64,000 nt of DNA. Origin: JAEUHZ01 sp964552795. Its GTDB lineage: Bacteria > Planctomycetota > UBA1135 > GCA-002686595. Below are positions 18,485 through 25,490 of this stretch, one piece after another. The stretch is from NCBI GenBank assembly GCA_964552795.1, contig CAZKIO010000016.1:1-64000 (forward strand), written 5' to 3'. Under the pieces are notes generated by a model. That model was not told the origin of the DNA and searched no databases. It was given only the letters and a program-made list of their open reading frames with translations. A program made the translations under genes and the position numbers. The first letter of the stretch is position 1; each line of letters starts with the position of its first letter.

Positions 18485-19417
18485 TTGAGCCCGACGCCGT
18501 CCCGCCTCTCGCGCCACGCGCGCCTCGCCGTGTTCCTGGCCGCCGCGTGGCTGCTGGCGGGAGCGCTGTTCAAGCTGTTCAGCGGGAGCCCCAAGCTCCT
18601 GCCGCCGCTGATCCGCGAGCACACGCCCTTCGACTGGGACCTCACGTTTCACCTCGCGATCGCGATCGAGCTCTCGCTGGTGTTCCTGGCGGTCTGCAAG
18701 CCGCACCTGGGCTGGGCACCGCTGCTGCTCCTGTTCGCCGTGTTCGAGGTCGTGCTGGCCGACATGCTGGTCGCCGGCGCGGAATCGTGCGGCTGCTTCG
18801 GCGAGACGATCACGATCTCCCCCGCCGTGATGATGGGCATCGACGGCGTGCTGTTCGTCGCGATCGTCCTGACGCGGCCGTGGCAGACCTTGAGCGGACC
18901 GGGCCTGCCCACGCTGCTGCTCGTGGCCGGCCTGGCGGCGTCCTGGGTCTCGCCGTGGCTGGTCATCCCCTCGCAGTCCGCCGTGCCCCAGGTCCCCATC
19001 GTCGGGGACGGCACCGTCACCGGCCCGTCGGGCGATCTGCGCTACGCGGTGCTCAACCCCACGGCGTGGAAGGGCAAGTCGGTGTTCGACATCGCCGAGC
19101 TCAAGCGTTGGGTGCGCGAGGAGCAGCTCCCCATCGAGGGCAGCATCGTGCTCTGGAGGCAGAGCTGCCCGCACTGCGCGGAGCACCTGCGCGCCATGGT
19201 CGCCAAGGACGACGGCTCGCGGCAGATCCTGCTGATCCAGGCCCGCGACGACCTGAAGAACGCGCGCGAGGTCGACGCGCTGCCCAGCGGCGCGCACGTG
19301 CAGACCTTCGCGTTCCCCGAGAACCTGGACTGCGCCTTCACCACGCCTTGCGAGGTCGTCGTCGAAGGCGGCACCGTGAGCGCCGTGCTCTACGAGGCGG
19401 ACTTCAAGAAGCCCTGA
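18485..19417 (+). CDS. MauE/DoxX-like membrane domain fused to thioredoxin-like domain
   Basis: 310 aa. The TTG start is supported by AGGAG 9 bases upstream. Four or five helices cover residues 13-160; CGCFG at 102-106 is the conserved Cys pair of MauE-type methylamine-utilisation membrane proteins. A periplasmic thioredoxin-like domain follows with CPHC at 228-231 (VLWRQSCPHCAEHL) and additional Cys near the end (DCAFTTPCEVVV). Likely an envelope disulphide or electron-relay protein in which the membrane Cys pair and the CPHC site exchange electrons. The fusion and the late Cys pair are notable. Convergent with the methyltransferase at 19436. Confidence 0.8.
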   Translation: MSPTPSRLSRHARLAVFLAAAWLLAGALFKLFSGSPKLLPPLIREHTPFDWDLTFHLAIAIELSLVFLAVCKPHLGWAPLLLLFAVFEVVLADMLVAGAESCGCFGETITISPAVMMGIDGVLFVAIVLTRPWQTLSGPGLPTLLLVAGLAASWVSPWLVIPSQSAVPQVPIVGDGTVTGPSGDLRYAVLNPTAWKGKSVFDIAELKRWVREEQLPIEGSIVLWRQSCPHCAEHLRAMVAKDDGSRQILLIQARDDLKNAREVDALPSGAHVQTFAFPENLDCAFTTPCEVVVEGGTVSAVLYEADFKKP

Positions 19418-19435
19418 GCAGGCGGGCCGCCCGGC

Positions 19436-20314
19436 TCACTTGAAGGCCAGGAGGTAGGCCAGCCAGCCCGCGCAGTCCCGCGCGCTGCGGCCCGTCTCGT
19501 CCTGCTTGTAGACGCCGTTGCCCTCGCCGTCCTCGCCCTCGCTCTGCTCGAAGTACGAGCGCACGTCCTTGAAGCCGGCCTCGGCCAAGAGCTCCTTCAC
19601 CTCCGGCATCGTCCACAGGCGCCAGTGGTAGGAGAAGGCGCGCTTCATCTCGGTCCCGTCGCGGAAGCGGAAGTGGATGTAGCAGGTGTAGTCGCTGGTG
19701 CCCGGCAGGAAGCGGTGCTGGTCCCACACGTAGGTGAACCCGCCTTCGATCTTGCGCTCCTCCTGCAGCTCCTCGGTGGCCTCGGTGCCTCCGTACAGGT
19801 CGCAGGCGAACATGCCGCCCGGCGCGAGGTCCTGGTGGACGGCGCGGAAGTAGCCGCGCAGCTCGTCGCGCGTCTTGAAGATGTAGTAGGAGAAGTTCTG
19901 GGCGACGCGCACGTCGGGGCGCTGCAGCCCGCGCGCGCGCACGTCCTCCTGGTGCAGCGCCACGCGCCGCGCCGCGGCGCCCAGGGGCTCCAGGTTGTGC
20001 GCGCGACCCCACTCCAGGGTCTCGTGGTCGAGGTCGAATCCCTCGGCGCTGCGCGCCGTCCGCCCCTTGACCCAGGTGGCGCACAGCAGCGCGGTTCCGC
20101 AGAAATCCTCGCGCAGGCGCAGCGGCTCGCGGCCGCGCACTTTCTTGTACTGCCGCGTCAGGAACACGATGTCGTGCTCTGGGGACTGCACGGAGCGCTG
20201 GTACAGGTCGAACTTGTCGGCCGTGCGCGCCGTGAAGCGCGCGCGTCGGGCGCGGGACTTGCGCGGCCGCGCGGCCAGCGCCGTGCCGCCGGCGCTCCTG
20301 GTCGATCGGGTCAT
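19436..20314 (-). CDS. Class I SAM-dependent methyltransferase
   Basis: 292 aa. The conserved LREDFCGTALLC corresponds to the SAM-binding motif of a recognised subfamily (RxDxxCGTG type), followed by the acidic end of beta 2 (EGFDLDHETLEWG) and motif FSYYIFKTRDELRGYFR. The N-terminal 30 residues are basic. The start at 20314 has GGAGGA at a normal distance, one of the few clear Shine-Dalgarno sites, and TAGGAT (20337-20342) 22 bases upstream. The substrate is unknown. Confidence 0.85.
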   Translation of the reverse strand: MTRSTRSAGGTALAARPRKSRARRARFTARTADKFDLYQRSVQSPEHDIVFLTRQYKKVRGREPLRLREDFCGTALLCATWVKGRTARSAEGFDLDHETLEWGRAHNLEPLGAAARRVALHQEDVRARGLQRPDVRVAQNFSYYIFKTRDELRGYFRAVHQDLAPGGMFACDLYGGTEATEELQEERKIEGGFTYVWDQHRFLPGTSDYTCYIHFRFRDGTEMKRAFSYHWRLWTMPEVKELLAEAGFKDVRSYFEQSEGEDGEGNGVYKQDETGRSARDCAGWLAYLLAFK

Positions 20315-20336
20315 GGTTCCTCCATCGAGGCCGAGG

Positions 20337-20342
20337 ATCCTA
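20337..20342 (-). promoter_or_regulatory. -10 box TAGGAT of the methyltransferase gene
   Basis: Predicts a leader of about 16 bases that contains the GGAGGA ribosome site, in contrast with the leaderless genes. Confidence 0.45.
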
Positions 20343-20369
20343 GCGCACGCGCGCAGGCGCGGCCAACGC

Positions 20370-21821
20370 TCAGCGGCGGCGCGGACGCTTCTCGGTCGGC
20401 GTGGCGACCAGATCGAGCGCGCCGCTCACGACGAGCCGCACGGCCTTCTCGGCTTCGCGCGCGCAGGCGGCGAGGTGCTCGTAGTCGAGCGTGTCGGCCT
20501 CGTCGCTGGGCCGGTGGTAGTCGCCGTGCAGGTCGTAGGTCGAGAACGTCTGGCCGATCACGCCGCGCAGCACGAAGGCGTAGTTGTCCGAGCGCTCGTA
20601 GAAGTGCTGCTCGGGTCGCGGATCCGGCACGACGCGGATCCCCTGCTTGCGCAGCGCGGCCCCCAGGTTCGACTGGTCGTCGCCGGTGAGCCACATCACG
20701 CCGGGGCCGCCGGCCTTCTGGTCAGGCCGGCCGAGCATCTCGAAGTTCAGGTTCGCGATCGTCCGCTCCAGCGGAACCACGGGGCGGTCCAGGTACTCCT
20801 TGGTTCCCAGGAGTCCGATCTCCTCGCCCGTGGCCAGCAGCACGATCACGCCGTGATCGGGGCGCTCGCCGCGCGCCAGCGCACCGGCCAGTTCGAGCAC
20901 GACGGCGACGCCCGAGGCGTCGTCGTCGGCGCCGTTGTAGATCGTGTCCTCGCCCGGCGCGGACGGCGCGTGACCGTGGGCGATGTGGTCGTAGTGCGCG
21001 CTCAGGACGACGGCGCGCTCCGCCCCGTCGCGGGCGCGTCCGCGGATCCGTCCTACGACGTTGGAGCTGGTGACGCGCTCGGCGCGCGCTTCCCAGCGCG
21101 CGGTGACGGCGCGCACCGCGCCGGTGCGCAACTCCTCGAGCGCGGCCCCGTGCACGCGCACCACGCGCTCGACCGCTCCGGGATCGGATTCGGCAGCGCG
21201 CTCCGCCTGCGGGCGCCGCAACGGGCCGTGGAGCGCGGCGGCCGAGCGCGGGGTGCCCGCCTTGCGTCCGCCGGGGACCAGGAGCGCGGCGAACCCCTCG
21301 CCCGCGCCCAGGCCGGCTTCCGCGAGCCAGCGCCTCCGATCGCGCGTCGGTGCGTCGACGAACAGGACGCGGGACGCGTCCGCGGTCTTGGGAAGGTCCT
21401 CGGCCTTGCGCACGACGGCGAGCGCGCGGTCCTCGAGCACGAGCGTGCTCCAGGGCGCGTCGAAATCGGCACCCCACGCGAGCTCCCTGCGCGCGCCGTC
21501 CGCGGTGGTCCAGGCGAGGACCGGGACCGCCGTCAGGCTCGTGCGCTCGAGGGGCACGGTCTGCAGGAACGTGCCGTCGTCGCCGGCGGGCTCGACGCCG
21601 GAGGCCTCGAGCACGCGCGCGAGGTAGCGCGCGGCGCGGTCGCACTCGGGCGTGCCCGTCACACGTCCGGCCAGCTCGTCGGACGCCAGCCAACGCACGT
21701 GCGCCTCGATCTCGCCGCGCGTGACCGCCGGCTCGAGCCTGGGCAGCGTGAACTCGGCAACCGCGCCGTCCGCGGGGACGGCGTGGGCGCCCAGGCAGAA
21801 GAGGACCGAGGCGAGCAGCAT
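20370..21821 (-). CDS. Exported M28-family zinc aminopeptidase
   Basis: 483 aa. Start set at 21821 (MLLASVLFCLGAHAVPADG, signal peptide) because TAGTCT lies 7 bases upstream; a longer in-frame start at 21860 would place the promoter inside the gene. A protease-associated-type insert follows the N-terminal region. The M28 di-zinc site is complete: His276 in SAHYDH, NGADDDASG, catalytic GEEIG, NLNFEMLG and the final His in YHRPSDEADTLDY. Probably releases amino acids or processes peptides in the periplasm. Confidence 0.9.
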   Translation of the reverse strand: MLLASVLFCLGAHAVPADGAVAEFTLPRLEPAVTRGEIEAHVRWLASDELAGRVTGTPECDRAARYLARVLEASGVEPAGDDGTFLQTVPLERTSLTAVPVLAWTTADGARRELAWGADFDAPWSTLVLEDRALAVVRKAEDLPKTADASRVLFVDAPTRDRRRWLAEAGLGAGEGFAALLVPGGRKAGTPRSAAALHGPLRRPQAERAAESDPGAVERVVRVHGAALEELRTGAVRAVTARWEARAERVTSSNVVGRIRGRARDGAERAVVLSAHYDHIAHGHAPSAPGEDTIYNGADDDASGVAVVLELAGALARGERPDHGVIVLLATGEEIGLLGTKEYLDRPVVPLERTIANLNFEMLGRPDQKAGGPGVMWLTGDDQSNLGAALRKQGIRVVPDPRPEQHFYERSDNYAFVLRGVIGQTFSTYDLHGDYHRPSDEADTLDYEHLAACAREAEKAVRLVVSGALDLVATPTEKRPRRR

Positions 21822-21828
21822 GGGCGCG

Positions 21829-21834
21829 AGACTA
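21829..21834 (-). promoter_or_regulatory. -10 box TAGTCT, leaderless start of the M28 peptidase
   Basis: Seven bases separate the hexamer from the ATG at 21821. Confidence 0.5.
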
Positions 21835-21863
21835 ACCTCGCCCGCGCCGATCCGCCGCACGTG

Positions 21864-22115
21864 TCAGACGAGATCGCGCAACGCGCGGATCATCTGCTCG
21901 TTGGTCCGGGGATCCGCGACCTGGATCCGGACCGCGCCGTCCACCTGGCGCGGGACGCTCATCACGCCGGGGGCCAGACGCCGGTTGACGCGGCGCGCGA
22001 GGTCGGTGGGGTGCTCCACCCGCAGCAGGATCCACTGGCCCACGGAGGGCAGCGGGCGGACGCCCGGGATCATCGCCAAGCGGGATGTGAAACGGTCCTT
22101 TTCCTCGTCAGCCAT
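21864..22115 (-). CDS. Stand-alone small domain resembling the C-terminus of a HisC-type aminotransferase
   Basis: 83 aa (MADEEKDRFTSRLAMIPGVR...). The pattern RLAMIPGVRPLPSVGQWILLRV, then ARRVNRRLAPGVMSVP, then VRIQVADPRTNEQMIRALRDL follows the C-terminal domain of class I/II PLP aminotransferases such as histidinol-phosphate aminotransferase. The large PLP domain with its lysine is absent and no remnant is seen upstream. It could be a gene remnant or a freestanding domain. Downstream of the Enzyme I-like gene on the same strand after a 305-base gap. Confidence 0.6.
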   Translation of the reverse strand: MADEEKDRFTSRLAMIPGVRPLPSVGQWILLRVEHPTDLARRVNRRLAPGVMSVPRQVDGAVRIQVADPRTNEQMIRALRDLV

Positions 22116-22420
22116 GGCCTCGCCTGCCCCGCGGTCGCCCACGGGTCGCTCGGTGGTGGCCGAGGGTCACCGGCCTGGCCGCCCGCCCCCCCGGCGGGCC
22201 AACCCGGACGCCAAGCCGGCGCGGGGTGGCTGCGTGCGCATCCAGGTTTTGGACACTCACTTGGAGGGCACCAAACCACCCGCCCCCTCGGTTCGGGGGC
22301 ACGCTATCTGGTGGTTGGAGGCCCTACAAGCGCAACCCGCACGGTATCCACGCCTTCTCCAGGTCTTCCCAATAGCGGGAAATCGGCCGCCGGCGCGCGC
22401 TTCGCCCGCGAGAGCGGTCC
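22116..22420 (-). other. 305-base gap with a long imperfect stem-loop
   Basis: No coding frame is supported. At 22266-22324 a long inverted repeat closes around an inner hairpin: 22266-22280 pairs with 22310-22324 (with bulges) and GCCCCC (22282-22287) pairs with GGGGGC (22295-22300). The flanking sequence is less GC-biased than its surroundings. tRNA, 5S and 4.5S signatures were looked for and not found. Could be a small RNA or the 3' end of the Enzyme I-like transcript. Confidence 0.4.
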
Positions 22421-24361
22421 TCAGCCGCTCGCCAAGCCGTCGCGGTAGCCCTCGACGAGCGTGAGCGTCTCGGCCGGACAGGCCGCGCGCGACGCCAGGG
22501 CCGCGGTGCGGCGCGCCTGCCGCACGTCGATGCGCGCGAGGCTGGAACGCAGCGACTTCAGGGCCGCGGCCGGCACGCAGAAGCTGCGGACGCCCGCGCC
22601 CAGGAGAAGCGGCAGGTTGAGCGGCTCCACCGCCGTCACGCCGAACACCGACAGCGGACGCGCGGCCTGTTCGCACGCTTCGACGACCGTGATGAGCGCG
22701 CGCAGCACGTAGGGATGCAGCGACTCGAACGCGTGGCGCAACTCGTGGTTCTCGCGGTCGGCCGCGAGCAGGTACTGCTGCAGCGCATCCAGGCTCAGCG
22801 CGAGGAAGTCCGCCTCGCGCGCCAGATCGCGCACGCCCAGGAGAGCCGCCGGCGTCTCGAGCACGGCGCCCAGTTCCACTTGTTCCTGGAAGGCGATGCC
22901 CGCGCGGCGCAACGAGTAGCGCTCGTCGAACAGGATCTCCTTGATGCGCCGCAGATCGCCGCAATCGACGACGAGCGGCACGGCGATGCGCACGCGTTGC
23001 TCGCTGTCGGGCGGCACGGCGCGCAACAGCGCCTGCAGTTGACGGCGCAGCACGGGCTCGTGCGCCAGCAGGCAGCGCACGCCCGCGCGCCCCAGCGCCG
23101 GGTTCATCTCGCGCGCCGTGTGCAGGTAGCCGACCTCGAGGCTGGAATCGACGTGCAGCAGGCGGAAGGTCACGCTGCCGCCGCGCGCGTGCTCGACGAC
23201 CGAGGCATAGTGCGCCGTCAGCGTCTCGAGCGAGGGCTGCTCGCGTTCGAGCAGGTAGAGGAGTTCCGTGCGGTACAGGCCGACCGTCGCGAGGCCCAGC
23301 CCCGCCGCCTGATCGATCTCGGGCAGGTTGCCGCCCGAAGCGGTGATCTCGATCGTGGTCCCGTCCTGCGTGCGTGCGGCGCGCCGCGCCCAGGCCGGCA
23401 CGCCCTGCTCGGCGCTCTGCTGCGCCTCGGCTTCGCGGCGCTCGCGGCCGTACTGCGCGCGCACGAGTTCGTCGGGGTTGAGCCGCACGATGCCCTCGGT
23501 CGCGTCGACGATGGCGAAGTCGCCCTCGCGCACCGCGTCGAGCAGGCCGGTGACGCCGATCAGCGTGGGGATGCGCATCGAGCGCGCCAGGATGGCCGCG
23601 TGGCTGGTCAGGCCGCCCTCCTCGGTCACGATGCCCAGCACGTGCTCGTTCGCCAGGTTGAACATGTCGACGATCGACAGCTCGCGCGCGGCCAGCACGT
23701 ACTCGCCGCCCGGTTCCGGCGCGGACTTCTGCGCCGCGCTCTCGCGCTCCAGGTTGCGCAGCACGCGGATCCCCACGTCGCGCAGATCGACCGCGCGTTC
23801 GCGCAGCGTCTCGCTCTGCACCAGGCGGAAGATGCGATCGAAGTCGGCGACGACCTTGCCGATCGCCGCCTCCAGGGCCATCTGCTCGTTGAGGATCAGG
23901 TTCTCGACGTCCGCCAGGAACACCGAGTCCTTCAGATAGGCCAGGTGCGTGTCGAGGATTCGCACCTGGTCCGCGGGCACGCGGCCGTGCAGCCGCTCCT
24001 TCAACGCGTCGAGCTGGCGGCGCGAATCGGACAGCGCCTTGTGGAAGCGGTTGAGCTCGCGCTCCACCTGCTCGAGCGGCACGCGCTGCGGCGGCGCGCG
24101 CAGCGCGTCGTGGTCCTTGCGGTGGACGGGCCCGAGCGCCAGCCCGGGCGCCACCGGCGTGCCGCGCAGGGTCACGCCGCCGGGAGCCTTGTCCGCTCCA
24201 TCGCCGGGCTTCTCCGCGGGTCGCGCCGCGGACGGCTCGGCCGGCTTCTCGTCGTTCGTCTTCCCGGCCGCCGGTTGCCCCGCGGCCGCCCGCTGGGCGT
24301 CGGGTTGATCTCCCACGGCCTTGTCGGCCGCGCCTTCCGGCGCCGCGGGTCCGTCGGTCAT
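22421..24361 (-). CDS. ptsI: PTS Enzyme I-like protein with altered PEP-site residues
   Basis: 646 aa. A disordered Ala/Pro extension (about 60 aa) precedes the EI fold: helical HPr-binding domain, phospho-His domain with GGLTSHAAIL (His254, conserved), and the PEP-binding barrel. In the barrel, several essential residues are changed. The catalytic Cys of the xCGE motif is Phe573 (SVFGVTA). The metal site NDLTQ reads DALQQ (Ala526 for Asp). The GGDK lysine is Leu, and the Arg of NPxLGWR is Ala (NPALGRA). Arg in GLYRTE and Glu in ETPAA are kept. PEP-dependent autophosphorylation as in E. coli EI is therefore doubtful; a regulatory role is possible. No HPr or EIIA gene is adjacent. Confidence 0.85.
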   Translation of the reverse strand: MTDGPAAPEGAADKAVGDQPDAQRAAAGQPAAGKTNDEKPAEPSAARPAEKPGDGADKAPGGVTLRGTPVAPGLALGPVHRKDHDALRAPPQRVPLEQVERELNRFHKALSDSRRQLDALKERLHGRVPADQVRILDTHLAYLKDSVFLADVENLILNEQMALEAAIGKVVADFDRIFRLVQSETLRERAVDLRDVGIRVLRNLERESAAQKSAPEPGGEYVLAARELSIVDMFNLANEHVLGIVTEEGGLTSHAAILARSMRIPTLIGVTGLLDAVREGDFAIVDATEGIVRLNPDELVRAQYGRERREAEAQQSAEQGVPAWARRAARTQDGTTIEITASGGNLPEIDQAAGLGLATVGLYRTELLYLLEREQPSLETLTAHYASVVEHARGGSVTFRLLHVDSSLEVGYLHTAREMNPALGRAGVRCLLAHEPVLRRQLQALLRAVPPDSEQRVRIAVPLVVDCGDLRRIKEILFDERYSLRRAGIAFQEQVELGAVLETPAALLGVRDLAREADFLALSLDALQQYLLAADRENHELRHAFESLHPYVLRALITVVEACEQAARPLSVFGVTAVEPLNLPLLLGAGVRSFCVPAAALKSLRSSLARIDVRQARRTAALASRAACPAETLTLVEGYRDGLASG

Positions 24362-24371
24362 GGCGGCGGTT

Positions 24372-24377
24372 ATCCTA
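24372..24377 (-). promoter_or_regulatory. -10 box TAGGAT of the Enzyme I-like gene (overlaps TATCCT on the other strand)
   Basis: Ten bases before the ATG at 24361. The complementary strand at 24371-24376 reads TATCCT and could serve the divergent nuclease gene at 24429 with a leader of about 46 bases. Confidence 0.4.
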
Positions 24378-24428
24378 CGGGCCCCGATGCGCCCGTGAAA
24401 CCGGGCGCGCCTCGAACACCCACGCGCC

Positions 24429-25469
24429 ATGAACCAACCGCTGTCCATCCTCCTCGCCGCTCTCCTGTGCGCCGCTCCCATCGGTGCCGCGCGCCAAGGG
24501 GCGGCGACGGCCGTCGCCCCCGAACGCGCCGCCGGCCGCGCGGTCCCCTGCGAGCTGGCGCGCGTCGTGGACGGCGACACCATCCACGTCCGCCTGGACG
24601 GCAAGGTGGAGAAGCTGCGGCTGCTCTCGGTGGACACCGAGGAGAAGCTGGGGGTCGGCACCGGCAGCGCGACCAAGCCCGGCACGGTCTTCGGCGAGGA
24701 GTGCGCGTTGTGGGCCCAGCGCTTCTTCGCGGATCTCTCGACGGAAGGCGCGCCCGCCCGCCTGGGCCTCGTCTTTCCCGGCGGCGTGCGGCAGCGCGAC
24801 GTGTACGGACGCCTCCTGTGCCAGGTGATCCTGCCCGACGGCACCGACTACAACCTGATGCTGGTGCGCGAGGGCAAGAGCCCCTACTTCACGAAGTACG
24901 GCTACAGCGAGATCTGCCACGCCGAGTTCGTCGCTGCGCAGGCCGAAGCCCGCGCGAAGCAGCGCGGGATCTGGAACCCGGCGACCAACGCGCCCGCGAC
25001 CGCCGGCACGCCCAGCGCCAAGCGCCCCTACGACGAGCTGCTGGCGTGGTGGGACGCGCGCGCCGAGGCCGTGGCCGCGTTCCACGCGCGCCGCAAGGAG
25101 GCGCCCGGTTCGGTGGTCGACGCCGAGTCCGCCGAAGCGCTCGAGGAGGCGGCCAAGCGCGGCGTCGAGGTCCTGGTCTTCGGCGAGGTCGCGCGCGTGA
25201 TCGAGGAGGAGGACGGCGGGCAGACCGTCTACCTGCGCGCCACCCAGCGGGAGCGCGCGCTGCGCGTGCGCGTGCCCAAGGATCGCGTCGCGGCGCTCGC
25301 CCCCGCACGCCTGGCCGAGATGGGCGAGGAATTCCGGCAGAACTACGCCTGGTACCGCGGCCGCGTCGGGCGCGAGGGACAGGGCTTCAGCTCGATCTGC
25401 AAGGACCCGGCGGCCTGGGAACGCGCCGGACCGGAGCCGGAGAAGGCGCCGGTCGGCAAGCAGGATTGA
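24429..25469 (+). CDS. Exported staphylococcal-nuclease-like protein
   Basis: 346 aa with a signal peptide (MNQPLSILLAALLCAAPIGAA). SNase domain at about 38-180: VVDGDTIHV, RLLSVDTEE and QRDVYGRLL preserve the counterparts of Asp21, Arg35, Asp40, Glu43 and Arg87, so a Ca2+-dependent nuclease activity is likely. The segment KPGTVFGEECALWAQ follows the usual pattern. A second, nuclease-free beta domain (about 240-320, VLVFGEVARVIEEEDGG) looks like another OB-fold. Probably degrades extracellular or periplasmic DNA/RNA. Confidence 0.85.
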   Translation: MNQPLSILLAALLCAAPIGAARQGAATAVAPERAAGRAVPCELARVVDGDTIHVRLDGKVEKLRLLSVDTEEKLGVGTGSATKPGTVFGEECALWAQRFFADLSTEGAPARLGLVFPGGVRQRDVYGRLLCQVILPDGTDYNLMLVREGKSPYFTKYGYSEICHAEFVAAQAEARAKQRGIWNPATNAPATAGTPSAKRPYDELLAWWDARAEAVAAFHARRKEAPGSVVDAESAEALEEAAKRGVEVLVFGEVARVIEEEDGGQTVYLRATQRERALRVRVPKDRVAALAPARLAEMGEEFRQNYAWYRGRVGREGQGFSSICKDPAAWERAGPEPEKAPVGKQD

Positions 25470-25490
25470 GCGCGGCGCGGACGCGCGCGC

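Noticed and set aside
20370..21860. The longer start (ATG-like at 21860) for the M28 peptidase
   Set aside because: It would place the TAGTCT hexamer inside the gene and put polar residues before the signal peptide; the start at 21821 fits better.
22143..22420. Possible tRNA, 5S rRNA or 4.5S RNA
   Set aside because: There is a GGTTCG stretch and CCGAAC on the other strand, but no cloverleaf, no 5S CCGAACTCGGAAGT core and no SRP GGAAGCAG core could be placed.
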